Notes: generated by a model from the letters alone, not told the origin. Positions 1 to 8,651 are shown, counted from the first letter of the stretch. The stretch is 45,073 nucleotides of DNA from an uncultured Ectothiorhodospiraceae bacterium (GCA_947260005.1 CAMYOL010000038.1:1-45073); one strand, 5' to 3'. Numbers and translations: made by a program.

Positions 1-503
1 TCTTCCTGAGGAACACGTTCAACACCAAGAACACTCCGTCCCTGATACTCATAAACATCCACCATTTGTGATAAACATGATTTATTCTCACCATCAATTA
101 AGTCATCTGCCAAAATTATGGCAAAAGGTTCATTGCCAACGACCGGCAAAGCACAGTTCACTGCATGCCCCAGACCTAACGCCTCTGCCTGGCGTAAGTA
201 AATACATGAAACATAATCTGGAACAATACTGCGCACGATCTTAAGCAGTTTGGTTTTTTGTTTTGCTTCCAGCTCATGTTCCAGTTCAAAGGCCTTATCA
301 AAATGATCAGCAATAGCACGTTTACTACGACCAGTAATAAAGATCATTTGATCGATTCCGGCTTCCACTGCCTCTTCGACTGCATATTGAATCAGTGGTT
401 TGTCGACAACCGGCAACATTTCTTTCGGACTGGCTTTAGTCGCTGGCAAAAATCGGGTCCCCATCCCTGCCACAGGAAAGACGGCTTTTCTAATTTTTTT
501 CAT
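1..503 (-). CDS. galU: UTP--glucose-1-phosphate uridylyltransferase (partial, C-terminus off window)
   Basis: Makes UDP-glucose from UTP and glucose-1-phosphate in the cytoplasm, the substrate of the Ugd encoded just upstream. About 167 N-terminal residues are visible; the rest lies beyond base 1. The nucleotidyltransferase signature [17 protein letters not shown] is at the N-terminus, followed by [12 protein letters not shown] and later ADDLI, all typical of GalU. Two ATGs are possible, at 509 and 503. I chose 503 because an AGGA sits 7 bases before it, whereas it would be too close to the ATG at 509. It starts 19 bases after the ugd stop and is the last visible gene of the glycan operon. 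Family assignment is firm; completeness cannot be judged. Confidence 0.93.
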   Translation of the reverse strand, partial: MKKIRKAVFPVAGMGTRFLPATKASPKEMLPVVDKPLIQYAVEEAVEAGIDQMIFITGRSKRAIADHFDKAFELEHELEAKQKTKLLKIVRSIVPDYVSCIYLRQAEALGLGHAVNCALPVVGNEPFAIILADDLIDGENKSCLSQMVDVYEYQGRSVLGVERVPQE

Positions 504-522
504 TTTCATTTCCTAAATAGGG

Positions 523-1857
523 TTAATCTAAAATTGGTTTTCTTCCAATAGAGTAATAGGTAATACCTAACTCTTTCATTAACGACGGATCATAAATATT
601 TCGACCATCGAATATCACCGGTTCCTTTAATGCAGATTTAATCTTATCGAAATCCGGGCTGCGGAACATACTCCATTCAGTAAGCACAACTAATACATCT
701 GCAGACTCCAGAGTTTGTTCAGGACTATCACATAGGCGTAAAGAATCATTATCGCCGTAGATGCGTTGCGTTTCGTCCATCGCCTCTGGGTCATAGGCTC
801 TAACTTTACCACCCGATTGCCATATTTTTTCCATCAAAACACGACTAGACGCAGCACGCATGTCATCTGTATTGGGTTTAAACGACAACCCCCATAATGC
901 AATTGTTTTACCCCTTAAATCACTTTTGAAGTGACGATCAATTTTGTTAAATATTACTTCTTTTTGTTTAAAGTTTACCTTTTCAACGCTATTTAACAAG
1001 TCAGCCGTATAGCCATACTCACTGGCCGTTTTTTCTAATGCTTGTACGTCTTTTGGAAAACACGATCCCCCATAACCAGCGCCAGGGTAGATAAAATGAT
1101 AACCAATCCGAGGATCAGAACCGATGCCGATTCTGACATTTTCTATATCCGCCCCAGTAAGCTCGGCTATATTAGATAACTCATTCATAAAACTAATCTT
1201 GGTAGCCAACATAGCATTCGCAGCATATTTCGTTAATTCCGCTGAACGTATATCCATTGTAATCAATCTGTCATGGCTCCGATTAAATGGAGCATAGAGC
1301 GCTTTAAGAAGTTCTGCAGTCCTGACATTATCTGTCCCAATCACTATACGATCTGGTTTCATAAAATCTTCAATTGCCGCGCCTTCTTTTAGGAATTCCG
1401 GATTAGACACCACGTCAAAATCAATATTCTCACTTCTATTGGCCAATGCCTGGTTAATGGCACTAGAAACTTTATCACCTGTCCCAACAGGAACAGTAGA
1501 CTTATCAATGATCACCCGATATTCTGTCATGTGTTCACCAATGCTATTAGCAACACTCAGAACGTACTGCAAGTCAGCTGAACCATCTTCATCTGGAGGG
1601 GTGCCTACCGCAATAAATTGAAACAATCCGTGATCAACGCCTTTCTGTATGTCAGTAGAAAATATTAACCGCCCTTGTTCTTTATTTTTGATAACTAACG
1701 GTTCCAAACCAGGCTCATATATTGGTATCTTGCCATTATTTAACATTTCAATCTTTTTTTCATCGACATCAATACACAATACATCGTTGCCCACTTCAGC
1801 TAAACATGTACCCGTTACTAAACCGACATAACCAGTACCAAAAATTGTAACTTTCAT
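523..1857 (-). CDS. ugd: UDP-glucose 6-dehydrogenase
   Basis: Oxidises UDP-glucose twice with NAD+ to give UDP-glucuronate, a precursor of acidic surface polysaccharides. The 444-residue protein has normal length. The Rossmann motif [10 protein letters not shown] is at residues 7-16, the GTPPDEDG segment near 85-92, and the catalytic cysteine is Cys266 in GGSCFPKD. The gene starts 5 bases after the stop of the GtrA-like gene and is followed by galU, whose product supplies its substrate, so the pair forms a UDP-glucuronate module at the end of the operon. Some UDP-mannose or GDP-mannose dehydrogenases are related, but the neighbourhood with galU favours Ugd. Confidence 0.95.
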   Translation of the reverse strand: MKVTIFGTGYVGLVTGTCLAEVGNDVLCIDVDEKKIEMLNNGKIPIYEPGLEPLVIKNKEQGRLIFSTDIQKGVDHGLFQFIAVGTPPDEDGSADLQYVLSVANSIGEHMTEYRVIIDKSTVPVGTGDKVSSAINQALANRSENIDFDVVSNPEFLKEGAAIEDFMKPDRIVIGTDNVRTAELLKALYAPFNRSHDRLITMDIRSAELTKYAANAMLATKISFMNELSNIAELTGADIENVRIGIGSDPRIGYHFIYPGAGYGGSCFPKDVQALEKTASEYGYTADLLNSVEKVNFKQKEVIFNKIDRHFKSDLRGKTIALWGLSFKPNTDDMRAASSRVLMEKIWQSGGKVRAYDPEAMDETQRIYGDNDSLRLCDSPEQTLESADVLVVLTEWSMFRSPDFDKIKSALKEPVIFDGRNIYDPSLMKELGITYYSIGRKPILD

Positions 1858-1862
1858 GATTT

Positions 1863-2276
1863 TTAAACCTTTTGCTTAAATGACATATATTTATGTCCAA
1901 GGAAACTCGTAAAAATAGGCACCGATAAACCAATAAAATGGGCTATTTCTTCGCTGTAATTAAAGACCCCAATACGTGGAAAGAGATATTGTGCCAATAT
2001 AACACTTATAAACCATACTTGAATCACCGCAATGATGTTCACAATAGTGAAATAATAAGCTTCCGAGGCAACACTCCGACCTGTTTTATCAAAGACCCAT
2101 ATTTTAGACAAAAAATAGGCTGTCGTCATTCCAAATAAATAAGCAACAAATACAGCCCAACCATACGATAAATACAAGCTGAGTATTATTCGAGCGACAA
2201 AATTCACTACAGCGGCAAGTCCCCCTACTAATAAAAACTTTGCAAATTGCGGGGTAAAAAAATGTTTTTTTATCAT
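1863..2276 (-). CDS. GtrA-like small membrane protein
   Basis: A 137-residue protein with four hydrophobic segments (roughly residues 10-32, 37-56, 73-95 and 110-130), the layout of the GtrA family. Members are linked to moving or presenting polyprenyl-phosphate-linked sugars at the inner membrane. The ATG overlaps the TGA of the upstream oxidoreductase gene (ATGA), and ugd starts 5 bases after its stop. In Mycobacterium tuberculosis a GtrA-family gene (Rv3789) lies beside dprE1-dprE2, and here it shares an operon with DprE1- and DprE2-like genes. I infer a role with a lipid-linked pentose, either flipping it or anchoring enzymes. The exact substrate is not visible in the sequence. Confidence 0.8.
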   Translation of the reverse strand: MIKKHFFTPQFAKFLLVGGLAAVVNFVARIILSLYLSYGWAVFVAYLFGMTTAYFLSKIWVFDKTGRSVASEAYYFTIVNIIAVIQVWFISVILAQYLFPRIGVFNYSEEIAHFIGLSVPIFTSFLGHKYMSFKQKV

Positions 2277-3565
2277 GCAGATTTTAACGCTAATACAGAT
2301 AAAGACTTCCCGAGTTTCACACTCTCTGAAATAGAGCGGTCTTCGGGATAATAATAAGATGTATCCGCAATAATCAGGCCACCGATAACGCCGGTCATAG
2401 GAGGTAAAGAATCTTTAAATTCTGGAGGGCAAATTGGCTGAGCATAACCATAACGTGAAGCATGGATATCTATTATATCAGTATCCTGTATGTCTCCATT
2501 AACAGTTTTAATAATATTTTTTGCTTCATCAATAAAGTCCTTGTCATCAAGTTGATATTTATCGTTATCACGCGGTAAATAAAATGGAACATAAACCACA
2601 TTAAAATCTAATTTTCGCAGGTTTGAATATTCAATTATGCCGGGTACATTCAGTCGTTCGTCATTTATATTTAACCAGAAATTTTCTGTTACCTGTTTTT
2701 TCAGTTTGACGATGACACACACCACTCCAATATTATTAATACTTTCATAAGCCCTGGAAACGGCGTCTGGTAAATCATCAATCATCTGTGGAACAAAGGG
2801 TAAGGGTATAGTACTTATAACCTGATTATATTGCTTCTCGATACCGCTTTCTGTTTTAAGCCCCGTCACCCTTCCATTAGATATGATGATTTTGCGTACT
2901 TTCGTCAACAAATGAATATCACCACCTTTTTCAATTATAGATTTCTGATAGGCTTTTAATAATGTTTCAGATCCACCATCTAAATAGCCCATTTGTTCAG
3001 TAAAAATATTTTTTCGAGAAGTACCGACCCGCCTGATCCGTGCCCAGATCCAGGATGCGGAAAGATTACCTGTAAACTTGTGGAATTTTAATAAAAACAG
3101 CTTTTTCCACAGAACATCATATGCACGTTGTCCAATCCACTTTTTAATCCATTCGCTGGCTTCCTGAGTATCAAGACCAGACCAGTCTTTTATCTTGGTG
3201 CAATAAAACATATGCAGCCCATAGCGGAGACGCTCAATTAGAGTTAAAGGACTAAATCGCAATAAAGCAAATGGATTTCCCCATTCGTAAAGGGTACCGT
3301 TATAGTAATAACCCATTTTCGTTGCATTCCAATGTAACTTATCAGAAAGCTTTAACTCATCTAAAACATCAAACATTGGCTGATCAGGCATACAGATAAA
3401 ATGATAGTAGCGCTCAATGCTAAGACCGTTAAAATCAAAATGTGCCGTCATCCCCCCTATCCGGTCATCGGCTTCGTATAAATCAACCGAACATCCCGAT
3501 TTGAGTAACTCATGAGCACAGGCCAATCCCATTGGACCTGCACCAATTACAGCAACTTTCTTCAT
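2273..3565 (-). CDS. NAD(P)/FAD-dependent oxidoreductase of the glycan operon
   Basis: A 430-residue flavoprotein of the amine oxidase / protoporphyrinogen oxidase-like superfamily. The dinucleotide-binding motif GAGPMG is at residues 8-13, with the second-strand acid in YEADDRIGG about 20 residues on. A C-terminal flavin-contact segment reads IIADTSYYYPEDRSISESV. No signal peptide is seen. The protein resembles UDP-galactopyranose mutase-like and desaturase-like flavoenzymes, but I cannot assign a substrate. It is packed between the epimerase gene (1 base gap) and the GtrA-like gene (4 base overlap), so it is almost certainly co-expressed with the D-arabinofuranose-type genes and may act on a sugar or a lipid-linked sugar. 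The family call is secure and the function open. Confidence 0.75.
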   Translation of the reverse strand: MKKVAVIGAGPMGLACAHELLKSGCSVDLYEADDRIGGMTAHFDFNGLSIERYYHFICMPDQPMFDVLDELKLSDKLHWNATKMGYYYNGTLYEWGNPFALLRFSPLTLIERLRYGLHMFYCTKIKDWSGLDTQEASEWIKKWIGQRAYDVLWKKLFLLKFHKFTGNLSASWIWARIRRVGTSRKNIFTEQMGYLDGGSETLLKAYQKSIIEKGGDIHLLTKVRKIIISNGRVTGLKTESGIEKQYNQVISTIPLPFVPQMIDDLPDAVSRAYESINNIGVVCVIVKLKKQVTENFWLNINDERLNVPGIIEYSNLRKLDFNVVYVPFYLPRDNDKYQLDDKDFIDEAKNIIKTVNGDIQDTDIIDIHASRYGYAQPICPPEFKDSLPPMTGVIGGLIIADTSYYYPEDRSISESVKLGKSLSVLALKSA

Positions 3566-3566
3566 A

Positions 3567-4502
3567 TTAAAAATCTAACACAATGTTAGAATAGGTAGGA
3601 TCATTAAATGTTTCATTGATCGCATCCTTAAAACTTGTCACATTGACATCGAAGATCTCCCACCAGGGAATTACTTCAAATTCATCCTTTGCAATCAAAG
3701 CCTTTAATTGGTGCACAGTAAATGGCGGATCGCTCGAAAAAATAGCATAGATTCTTAACAGTAACCAAAACAGACCATAGGGTATATTTATAATCCAGGT
3801 TCTGGATTGAGTTGCTTTTTTAATTTCACGAATAATATCTATATAATCAACATTCTCGCGACCTGTTATATTGTACGTAAGCTTGTCCGGTTTATTTTTT
3901 ATTGATGAAATAATAATATTACAAAAATCTGACACATAGAGTGGTTGCCGCATGTATCGTCCATGCCCAGGTATTGGAAAAACAGGGATTCGTTTCATGA
4001 ATCGAGATAACCAACCTAAATGTTTTCGATCAAACCACCCAAACATTAACGTAGGACGCAAGATAACATGAGGTATTCCTGATTCAGCCACCATTTTCTC
4101 TTGTTGTTTTTTTGTATTGGTATAATCGTCGTCAGCAACTGACTCGACTACCGACGAACTAACATGCACAATATATTTAACGGCCTTTTCTTTTGCCTGA
4201 GTCAATACATTTTCTGTCGAGACGATATTGTTTTTCACAAAGTCATCGGTTTGTTTGGAACCGATTTGTGCCTGTAACATAATAATTACAGATTCATTAT
4301 TAATGGACTCATGCCAATCAATGTCTGTAACCAAATCAGAGTGATAAACCTTGATATCCGGATGAAGTTTTTCAAGTGTTTTCGTATTCGTAGGATGCTT
4401 ATCAATCGCTACTATATCGGTATAACCAGCCATTTTTAATTTGACGATTAAATTCTGGCCAACCAGACCCGCGCCACCTGGAATGATAATTCGTTGCATC
4501 AT
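3567..4502 (-). CDS. NAD-dependent epimerase/dehydratase (extended SDR)
   Basis: A 311-residue extended short-chain dehydrogenase. The NAD motif GGAGLVG is at residues 9-15, an acidic residue ends the second strand (AIDKHP), the HVSSSVVES segment supplies the serine, and YTNTK gives the catalytic Tyr-x-x-x-Lys. Such enzymes change nucleotide-sugar stereochemistry or dehydrate them. A hydrophobic stretch near residues 225-240 (PYGLFWLLLRIYAIF) resembles the tail seen in membrane-associated members acting on lipid-linked or quinone substrates. It starts 7 bases after the DprE2-like gene and ends 1 base before the FAD oxidoreductase. The substrate cannot be read from the sequence; a sugar nucleotide or a polyprenyl-linked sugar is most likely given the operon. 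Confidence 0.75.
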   Translation of the reverse strand: MMQRIIIPGGAGLVGQNLIVKLKMAGYTDIVAIDKHPTNTKTLEKLHPDIKVYHSDLVTDIDWHESINNESVIIMLQAQIGSKQTDDFVKNNIVSTENVLTQAKEKAVKYIVHVSSSVVESVADDDYTNTKKQQEKMVAESGIPHVILRPTLMFGWFDRKHLGWLSRFMKRIPVFPIPGHGRYMRQPLYVSDFCNIIISSIKNKPDKLTYNITGRENVDYIDIIREIKKATQSRTWIINIPYGLFWLLLRIYAIFSSDPPFTVHQLKALIAKDEFEVIPWWEIFDVNVTSFKDAINETFNDPTYSNIVLDF

Positions 4503-4509
4503 CTAACCT

Positions 4510-5247
4510 TTACAGTTTCATTTTTTTAAATATTTTTTCTGGAATAAACCGGATAATTAGCATAATCCACCACCAGAACCAGGGAGTATATAAAACGTCT
4601 TTCTTTTTATTAATCGCCTTTTTAATATCCCGAGCTATTTTATCTGGTCCAACCCAGAGTAAACCTTTCTCGAAAGAATCAGTCATCGGCGTAATAACAA
4701 AACCTGGTTTGACGGTTAATATCTGTATATTATAACCAGCAAGACGGTTCCTTAAACCTTGCATAAAGATCGATATGCCGCCTTTCGCACTACCATAGAC
4801 ATAATTACTTTGACGTCCTCGATCACCTGCAACTGAACTGATAACAGCAATGGTCCCATTTTTTTGTTTCTCAAATAGATTAGCCAACTCATTTAAAAGA
4901 ATTACAATTGAATTATAATTTAACAGGATTTCTTTATGCATAGCATTAGAATCTAGACTAACTTCATTTTGATCAGGCAGGGTGCCAAACGCAATCAACA
5001 CAATATCAATATTCCCCAATGTTTCGTAACATTGTTTAATCAGATTCGTAGCTTTTTCTACGTCACTAAAATCATATGAAATCGAACTGGTTTTACTATA
5101 CCCACGCACATTAAGATCCTGGCTAATCTCTTCTAGAGAATCCGCATTACGTGCCACCAGAAGCACCTCATTTTCGGAGCAGGCATATAAACGCGCAAAT
5201 TGTTCGGCGATGGCAGATGTGGCTCCAAGTATTAAAATTTTAGACAT
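4510..5247 (-). CDS. DprE2-like SDR (decaprenylphosphoryl-2-keto-ribose reductase type)
   Basis: A 245-residue short-chain dehydrogenase. The start is the ATG at 5247 (MSKILILGATSAIAEQ); a longer reading frame upstream is only overlap with the preceding gene, and GGAGCAGG lies just before this ATG. The cofactor motif is GATSAIAE, and the catalytic set is Ser138, Tyr151 and Lys155 (ISSVAGDRGRQSNYVYGSAK), close to what I remember of mycobacterial DprE2. DprE2 reduces the 2-keto intermediate made by DprE1 to the arabino sugar while it is bound to polyprenyl phosphate. It overlaps the DprE1-like gene by 8 bases, the same partner order as in mycobacteria. The pairing makes the call strong; polyprenyl chain length is unknown. 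Confidence 0.85.
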   Translation of the reverse strand: MSKILILGATSAIAEQFARLYACSENEVLLVARNADSLEEISQDLNVRGYSKTSSISYDFSDVEKATNLIKQCYETLGNIDIVLIAFGTLPDQNEVSLDSNAMHKEILLNYNSIVILLNELANLFEKQKNGTIAVISSVAGDRGRQSNYVYGSAKGGISIFMQGLRNRLAGYNIQILTVKPGFVITPMTDSFEKGLLWVGPDKIARDIKKAINKKKDVLYTPWFWWWIMLIIRFIPEKIFKKMKL

Positions 5248-6541
5248 CCTGCTCCACCCTTCGCCAAAAATCTGAACAAAAAAGATTATCTTTATACATG
5301 GAAAATTCTTCAACACGTGGAAAGGAATGCTTAAAAATATCATGACTCATGCGCGCATCTTTAGCCGGATAAACAGCCCCTCCGGCATTCATTACAACGA
5401 GATCAAAAGCCTTAAACATTTTTAAACTAGCTTCACCCTTACTTGGAAAGTCCATGGCCAGAGTGTAGCCTGCACGAGGGAAAGACAGCATACCCATCGA
5501 TTTGATCTCTCCAAATTTTTTTAAAACAGCCAAATAAACAGGCTGATCATATTGTTTTATAATGTTTAATATTTCTGTATAAACAGATAGAAATTCCTCG
5601 TACGGAACCACGAATTGATATTGGTAGAAACCTCGTTTACCGTATAAACGATTCCAGTATTCTATTTTATCAAGGGGGTAAAAAAAGGACTGGTACGATG
5701 CAACATCATGTGCGCGGGAGTTACTCTTGTAATAATAGAGCTGATTAAATACCTTGTTCGTCAGCCGATTTAATAGCCATTCCGGCGCATTAATAGGTAT
5801 CGTTTTTTTCCAGGCGGCGGAAGAAGAACATTTGATCTCACCTGATGCATGATTGCCACAACTGAAAATGCCTTTTTGAGGCCTTGAGTACATATCAAGC
5901 CAGGATACCGTGTATTCATAGTCAGCATCCGTCTCTTCAAATAATTCCAACATCTGATTAATATCTTTCGTTTTAATCGATTTAATCTCAATGCAATTAT
6001 TTTCAACGTTCTTTAACCGTAACGTAACGGTTAAAATCAATCCAGTTAAGCCTAGCCCACCTATGGTTGCTTTAAAATACTCAGTATTCTCATCCTCCGA
6101 ACACTCCAATATTCTACCATCGCTTCGTAGTAACGTTAGACTATGAATATGATTACCAAAACTTCCTACTTTATGATGGTTTTTTCCATGTACATCATTC
6201 GCGACCATACCCCCTACTGTCACTTGCGACGTTCCCGGTGATACCGACACAAATTTATTTTTTGTAGTTAAAAAGAGCAGTAAATCTCTTAAAATAACAC
6301 CTGATTGACAAGTAATCAGATTCTTCCTGTGATCGTAGTCAACCAATCTATCTAATCGTTGAGTATCGAATAGATTTCCATTAGCATTCAGACAGACATC
6401 TCCGTAACTACGTCCCTGACCATAAGCAATAGTAGAATGTTGCACATCAGAAAACGAAACGGCTGACACATTAGCTGGAGTAATCGCTATATGCGGAACG
6501 GCCTTTTTATTTCCCCAACTTGTATACAAACTGGTCTTCAT
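5240..6541 (-). CDS. DprE1-like FAD-dependent oxidase (decaprenylphosphoryl-beta-D-ribose 2-oxidase type)
   Basis: A 433-residue FAD enzyme with an N-terminal FAD-binding domain (GRSYGD at residues 43-48, GGMVANDVHGKNHH further on) and a substrate domain. Its C-terminal part keeps the DprE1 signature: MDFPSK near 363-368, PAKDAR with the active-site lysine at about 394, then FPRVEEF and SDFWRRV. DprE1 oxidises the 2-hydroxyl of polyprenyl-phosphoryl-ribose as the first half of epimerisation to arabinose. The residue matching mycobacterial Cys387 appears to be Ala (about 362). The start overlaps the stop of the HAD-UbiA gene by 4 bases and the end overlaps the DprE2-like gene by 8. L-gulonolactone oxidases are related, but motifs and neighbours point to DprE1. 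Confidence 0.87.
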   Translation of the reverse strand: MKTSLYTSWGNKKAVPHIAITPANVSAVSFSDVQHSTIAYGQGRSYGDVCLNANGNLFDTQRLDRLVDYDHRKNLITCQSGVILRDLLLFLTTKNKFVSVSPGTSQVTVGGMVANDVHGKNHHKVGSFGNHIHSLTLLRSDGRILECSEDENTEYFKATIGGLGLTGLILTVTLRLKNVENNCIEIKSIKTKDINQMLELFEETDADYEYTVSWLDMYSRPQKGIFSCGNHASGEIKCSSSAAWKKTIPINAPEWLLNRLTNKVFNQLYYYKSNSRAHDVASYQSFFYPLDKIEYWNRLYGKRGFYQYQFVVPYEEFLSVYTEILNIIKQYDQPVYLAVLKKFGEIKSMGMLSFPRAGYTLAMDFPSKGEASLKMFKAFDLVVMNAGGAVYPAKDARMSHDIFKHSFPRVEEFSMYKDNLFCSDFWRRVEQDV

Positions 6542-7965
6542 ATTGCCATATAAATGCTAAATAAAAGAACACATAGTATGAGATAGCTTTCTTTATCTTT
6601 TATTGCAAAATAAATGGGGTCGTCAACTAGCATCTTTCGATGAGCAATAAGCCATAGGCGGCTCACCCAATATAATAAGGCGGGGATCGTTAACCATAGC
6701 CAAATTGAATCGGTATACATCTCGCGGGTATGATCATCATGGATATACAAAGCCATGACCAATACAGAAACAAGCCCACTGGCAACACCTAAAATAGTCG
6801 TTATAATCTCATCTTCTTGGATATAACCGCGTCCTTTAACTTCAGAGGCCTTTTCGGTATAAAGCGCGATCTCGCTATACCGTTTCACCAGGGCTAAACT
6901 AAAAAACACAAATAATGAAAATGTAATTAACCAGAAGGACAACGAGGCTTCAGTAATTACAGCCCCAGCGATAATTCTAATTATATAAAAGCCGGCTAAT
7001 ACGACTACATCAACCAAAACCAGTCTTTTTAATAAAAACGAATAAAGAAAATTAAGTACGATATAACCAAGTAAGATGTAGAACAGATAACCAAAATAAA
7101 TAAAGGAGATCGATAACGAAACCGCCCATAAGACTGTCCCAAGAAGCGCACCATGAATTATAGGCACTTCTCCTGCCGCAAGTGGACGCCTGGATTTTTT
7201 GGGATGACCCCGATCATGGTTGATATCGACAAGATCATTAAAAATATAGATTCCTGATGCAGTTAATGAGAAAAGTATAAAGCCATAAGTTGCTAACAGC
7301 ACCTTATCAAGGTCTGTAATGGAATGTGACAACACGAGAGGAACCAGAACCAACACATTCTTTACCCACTGATGTGGGCGCATTAACCTTATGTATGATT
7401 TGAAACTGGTTCGATTAAAACCAGACAGCACACTAACATCCTTATTGATTTTTTTTGCACTCTCAATTAAACGTTTATTTCTGCTGACAACAACGGCCCT
7501 GGCGCTGCTTTTCCACACATTAATATCTGCAGTATCATTACCAATATATTCATACCTAAACTCTCCAAATTTTGAATTTAGAAATTGCGCTTTGGATTTG
7601 CTCTTTAGATTATTTGCCTCAGAACTCCCATATTGTCCAGAGAATATACCAAGGTGGTTTGCTACCTCATCGGCAACCCTCTGATTGCTCGCCGTTACCA
7701 GGTATAACTTCGCGCCATTAGCACGTCTTTGATTCAAATATTCGATTACTGCATCATTGTATAACAAGGTCTCAGCAGGTAGTTTAGCAAAACTTGACAG
7801 TTTCGACTTAAAATAGGCCTTGCCCTTTAATAACCACCACGGTAGTAGAAATATTAAGAATAAATTTTGTTTTAAGGATAGAATAAGAAGTTCATAAAGC
7901 GTATCCGTTTGAACCAGGGTTCCATCAAGATCGACGCATATCACTTCTGCTGCTGTAGTTGTCAT
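6538..7965 (-). CDS. HAD phosphatase-UbiA prenyltransferase fusion (polyprenyl-phosphate phosphoribosyltransferase type)
   Basis: A 475-residue two-domain protein. Residues 1 to about 180 are a HAD phosphatase with the nucleophile motif DLDGT (12-16) and a later GNDTADINVW acidic motif. From about 190 on it is a UbiA-type membrane domain with many hydrophobic segments, the RPHQWVKN entry motif and the aspartate motif NDLVDINHDRGHPKK followed by SRRPLAAGEVP, very like mycobacterial Rv3806c. That enzyme moves phosphoribose from PRPP to decaprenyl phosphate. I infer that the HAD part removes the 5-phosphate, giving the DprE1 substrate. It is the first gene of the operon. Fusions of this type occur in other bacteria, so the domain order is not itself unique. 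Confidence 0.85.
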   Translation of the reverse strand: MTTTAAEVICVDLDGTLVQTDTLYELLILSLKQNLFLIFLLPWWLLKGKAYFKSKLSSFAKLPAETLLYNDAVIEYLNQRRANGAKLYLVTASNQRVADEVANHLGIFSGQYGSSEANNLKSKSKAQFLNSKFGEFRYEYIGNDTADINVWKSSARAVVVSRNKRLIESAKKINKDVSVLSGFNRTSFKSYIRLMRPHQWVKNVLVLVPLVLSHSITDLDKVLLATYGFILFSLTASGIYIFNDLVDINHDRGHPKKSRRPLAAGEVPIIHGALLGTVLWAVSLSISFIYFGYLFYILLGYIVLNFLYSFLLKRLVLVDVVVLAGFYIIRIIAGAVITEASLSFWLITFSLFVFFSLALVKRYSEIALYTEKASEVKGRGYIQEDEIITTILGVASGLVSVLVMALYIHDDHTREMYTDSIWLWLTIPALLYWVSRLWLIAHRKMLVDDPIYFAIKDKESYLILCVLLFSIYMAI

Positions 7966-7991
7966 ATTTTCGGAATTATCAAAAAAAAGCC

Positions 7992-8000
7992 ATCATATCA
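7992..8000 (-). promoter_or_regulatory. Candidate extended -10 promoter of the glycan operon
   Basis: On the minus strand TGATATGAT reads as an extended -10 element (TGn followed by TATGAT). The -10 hexamer is at 7992-7997, about 27 bases before the HAD-UbiA ATG. No convincing -35 is seen at 16-18 bases, which extended -10 promoters can tolerate. The predicted leader is only about 20 bases. The call is by eye and tentative. Confidence 0.33.
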
Positions 8001-8105
8001 GCAAACTATTCTTAAGGTGTATTTTATTCAGTAAAATAAAGCTTTTAGGAGCTAAACACTCATGCAGATTTTTACTTGGCTATGAACGTTAGCGCAAAGA
8101 CGAAA

Positions 8106-8627
8106 TCAAGCTAATTTGACATCATGACGAGAAATAAGCATGCGCGTATGCTTACCCACTATATCCAGTAACACAGAAATTCTTTCACCGCTTACGTATT
8201 TATCAAATATTGCCCGGTAGCCATTTAGGCTTCCAGAGACAAACTCGACTTCCTGACCAACTTGATATTGGGCTTCCTGAACATTCTGCAAACCATCCTC
8301 ATTATCAAAGCTTTGCAGCTCTGAAACCAACTCATGTGGCACTTGAGCAGGAACACCACCAAACCGAACCATATTTGACACACCAATTGTAGAACGAATC
8401 GGCATCCAGTTATCCGTTTTGGTGTCGAGCTGAATAAATAGATAGCGAGGAAACAGAGCTTCAACAATTGGGCGATACTTTCCGCGTAGACGCTTTTCGC
8501 GTTTAATTTTGGGCAGGTAGGCATTAAACCCTTGCCGCATCAGATTATTGTGTGCCAATTCCTCTCCTTTGGCCTTGGTATAAATCAGGTACCACGATTT
8601 TCCGGTCTTAGTAGAAAGGTTTTCCAA
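8106..8627 (-). CDS. rfaH: RfaH-type transcription antiterminator
   Basis: A 173-residue NusG paralogue that binds RNA polymerase and lets it run through long surface-polysaccharide operons. The N-terminal NGN domain (about residues 10-105) contains WYLIYTKAKGEELA and FPRYLFIQLD, and the C-terminal KOW domain contains VEFVSGSLNGYRAIF. Length fits RfaH (about 160 residues), and NusG itself normally lies beside secE and rplK, which are absent here. The start codon is TTG, backed by GGAG six bases upstream. It starts 24 bases after the MarR-type gene and ends 140 bases before the glycan operon, its likely target. I saw no clear ops element in the operon leader. Confidence 0.9.
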   Translation of the reverse strand: MENLSTKTGKSWYLIYTKAKGEELAHNNLMRQGFNAYLPKIKREKRLRGKYRPIVEALFPRYLFIQLDTKTDNWMPIRSTIGVSNMVRFGGVPAQVPHELVSELQSFDNEDGLQNVQEAQYQVGQEVEFVSGSLNGYRAIFDKYVSGERISVLLDIVGKHTRMLISRHDVKLA

Positions 8628-8651
8628 TTTTCACTCCAAGAATAATTATCA

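Noticed and set aside
258-551. 97-residue plus-strand frame over galU
   Set aside because: It is antisense to the conserved galU frame and crosses into ugd; a shadow frame.
1603-1612. GCGGTAGGC on the minus strand, an ops-like core
   Set aside because: It is inside ugd, encoding the conserved AVGT segment; coding constraint explains it.
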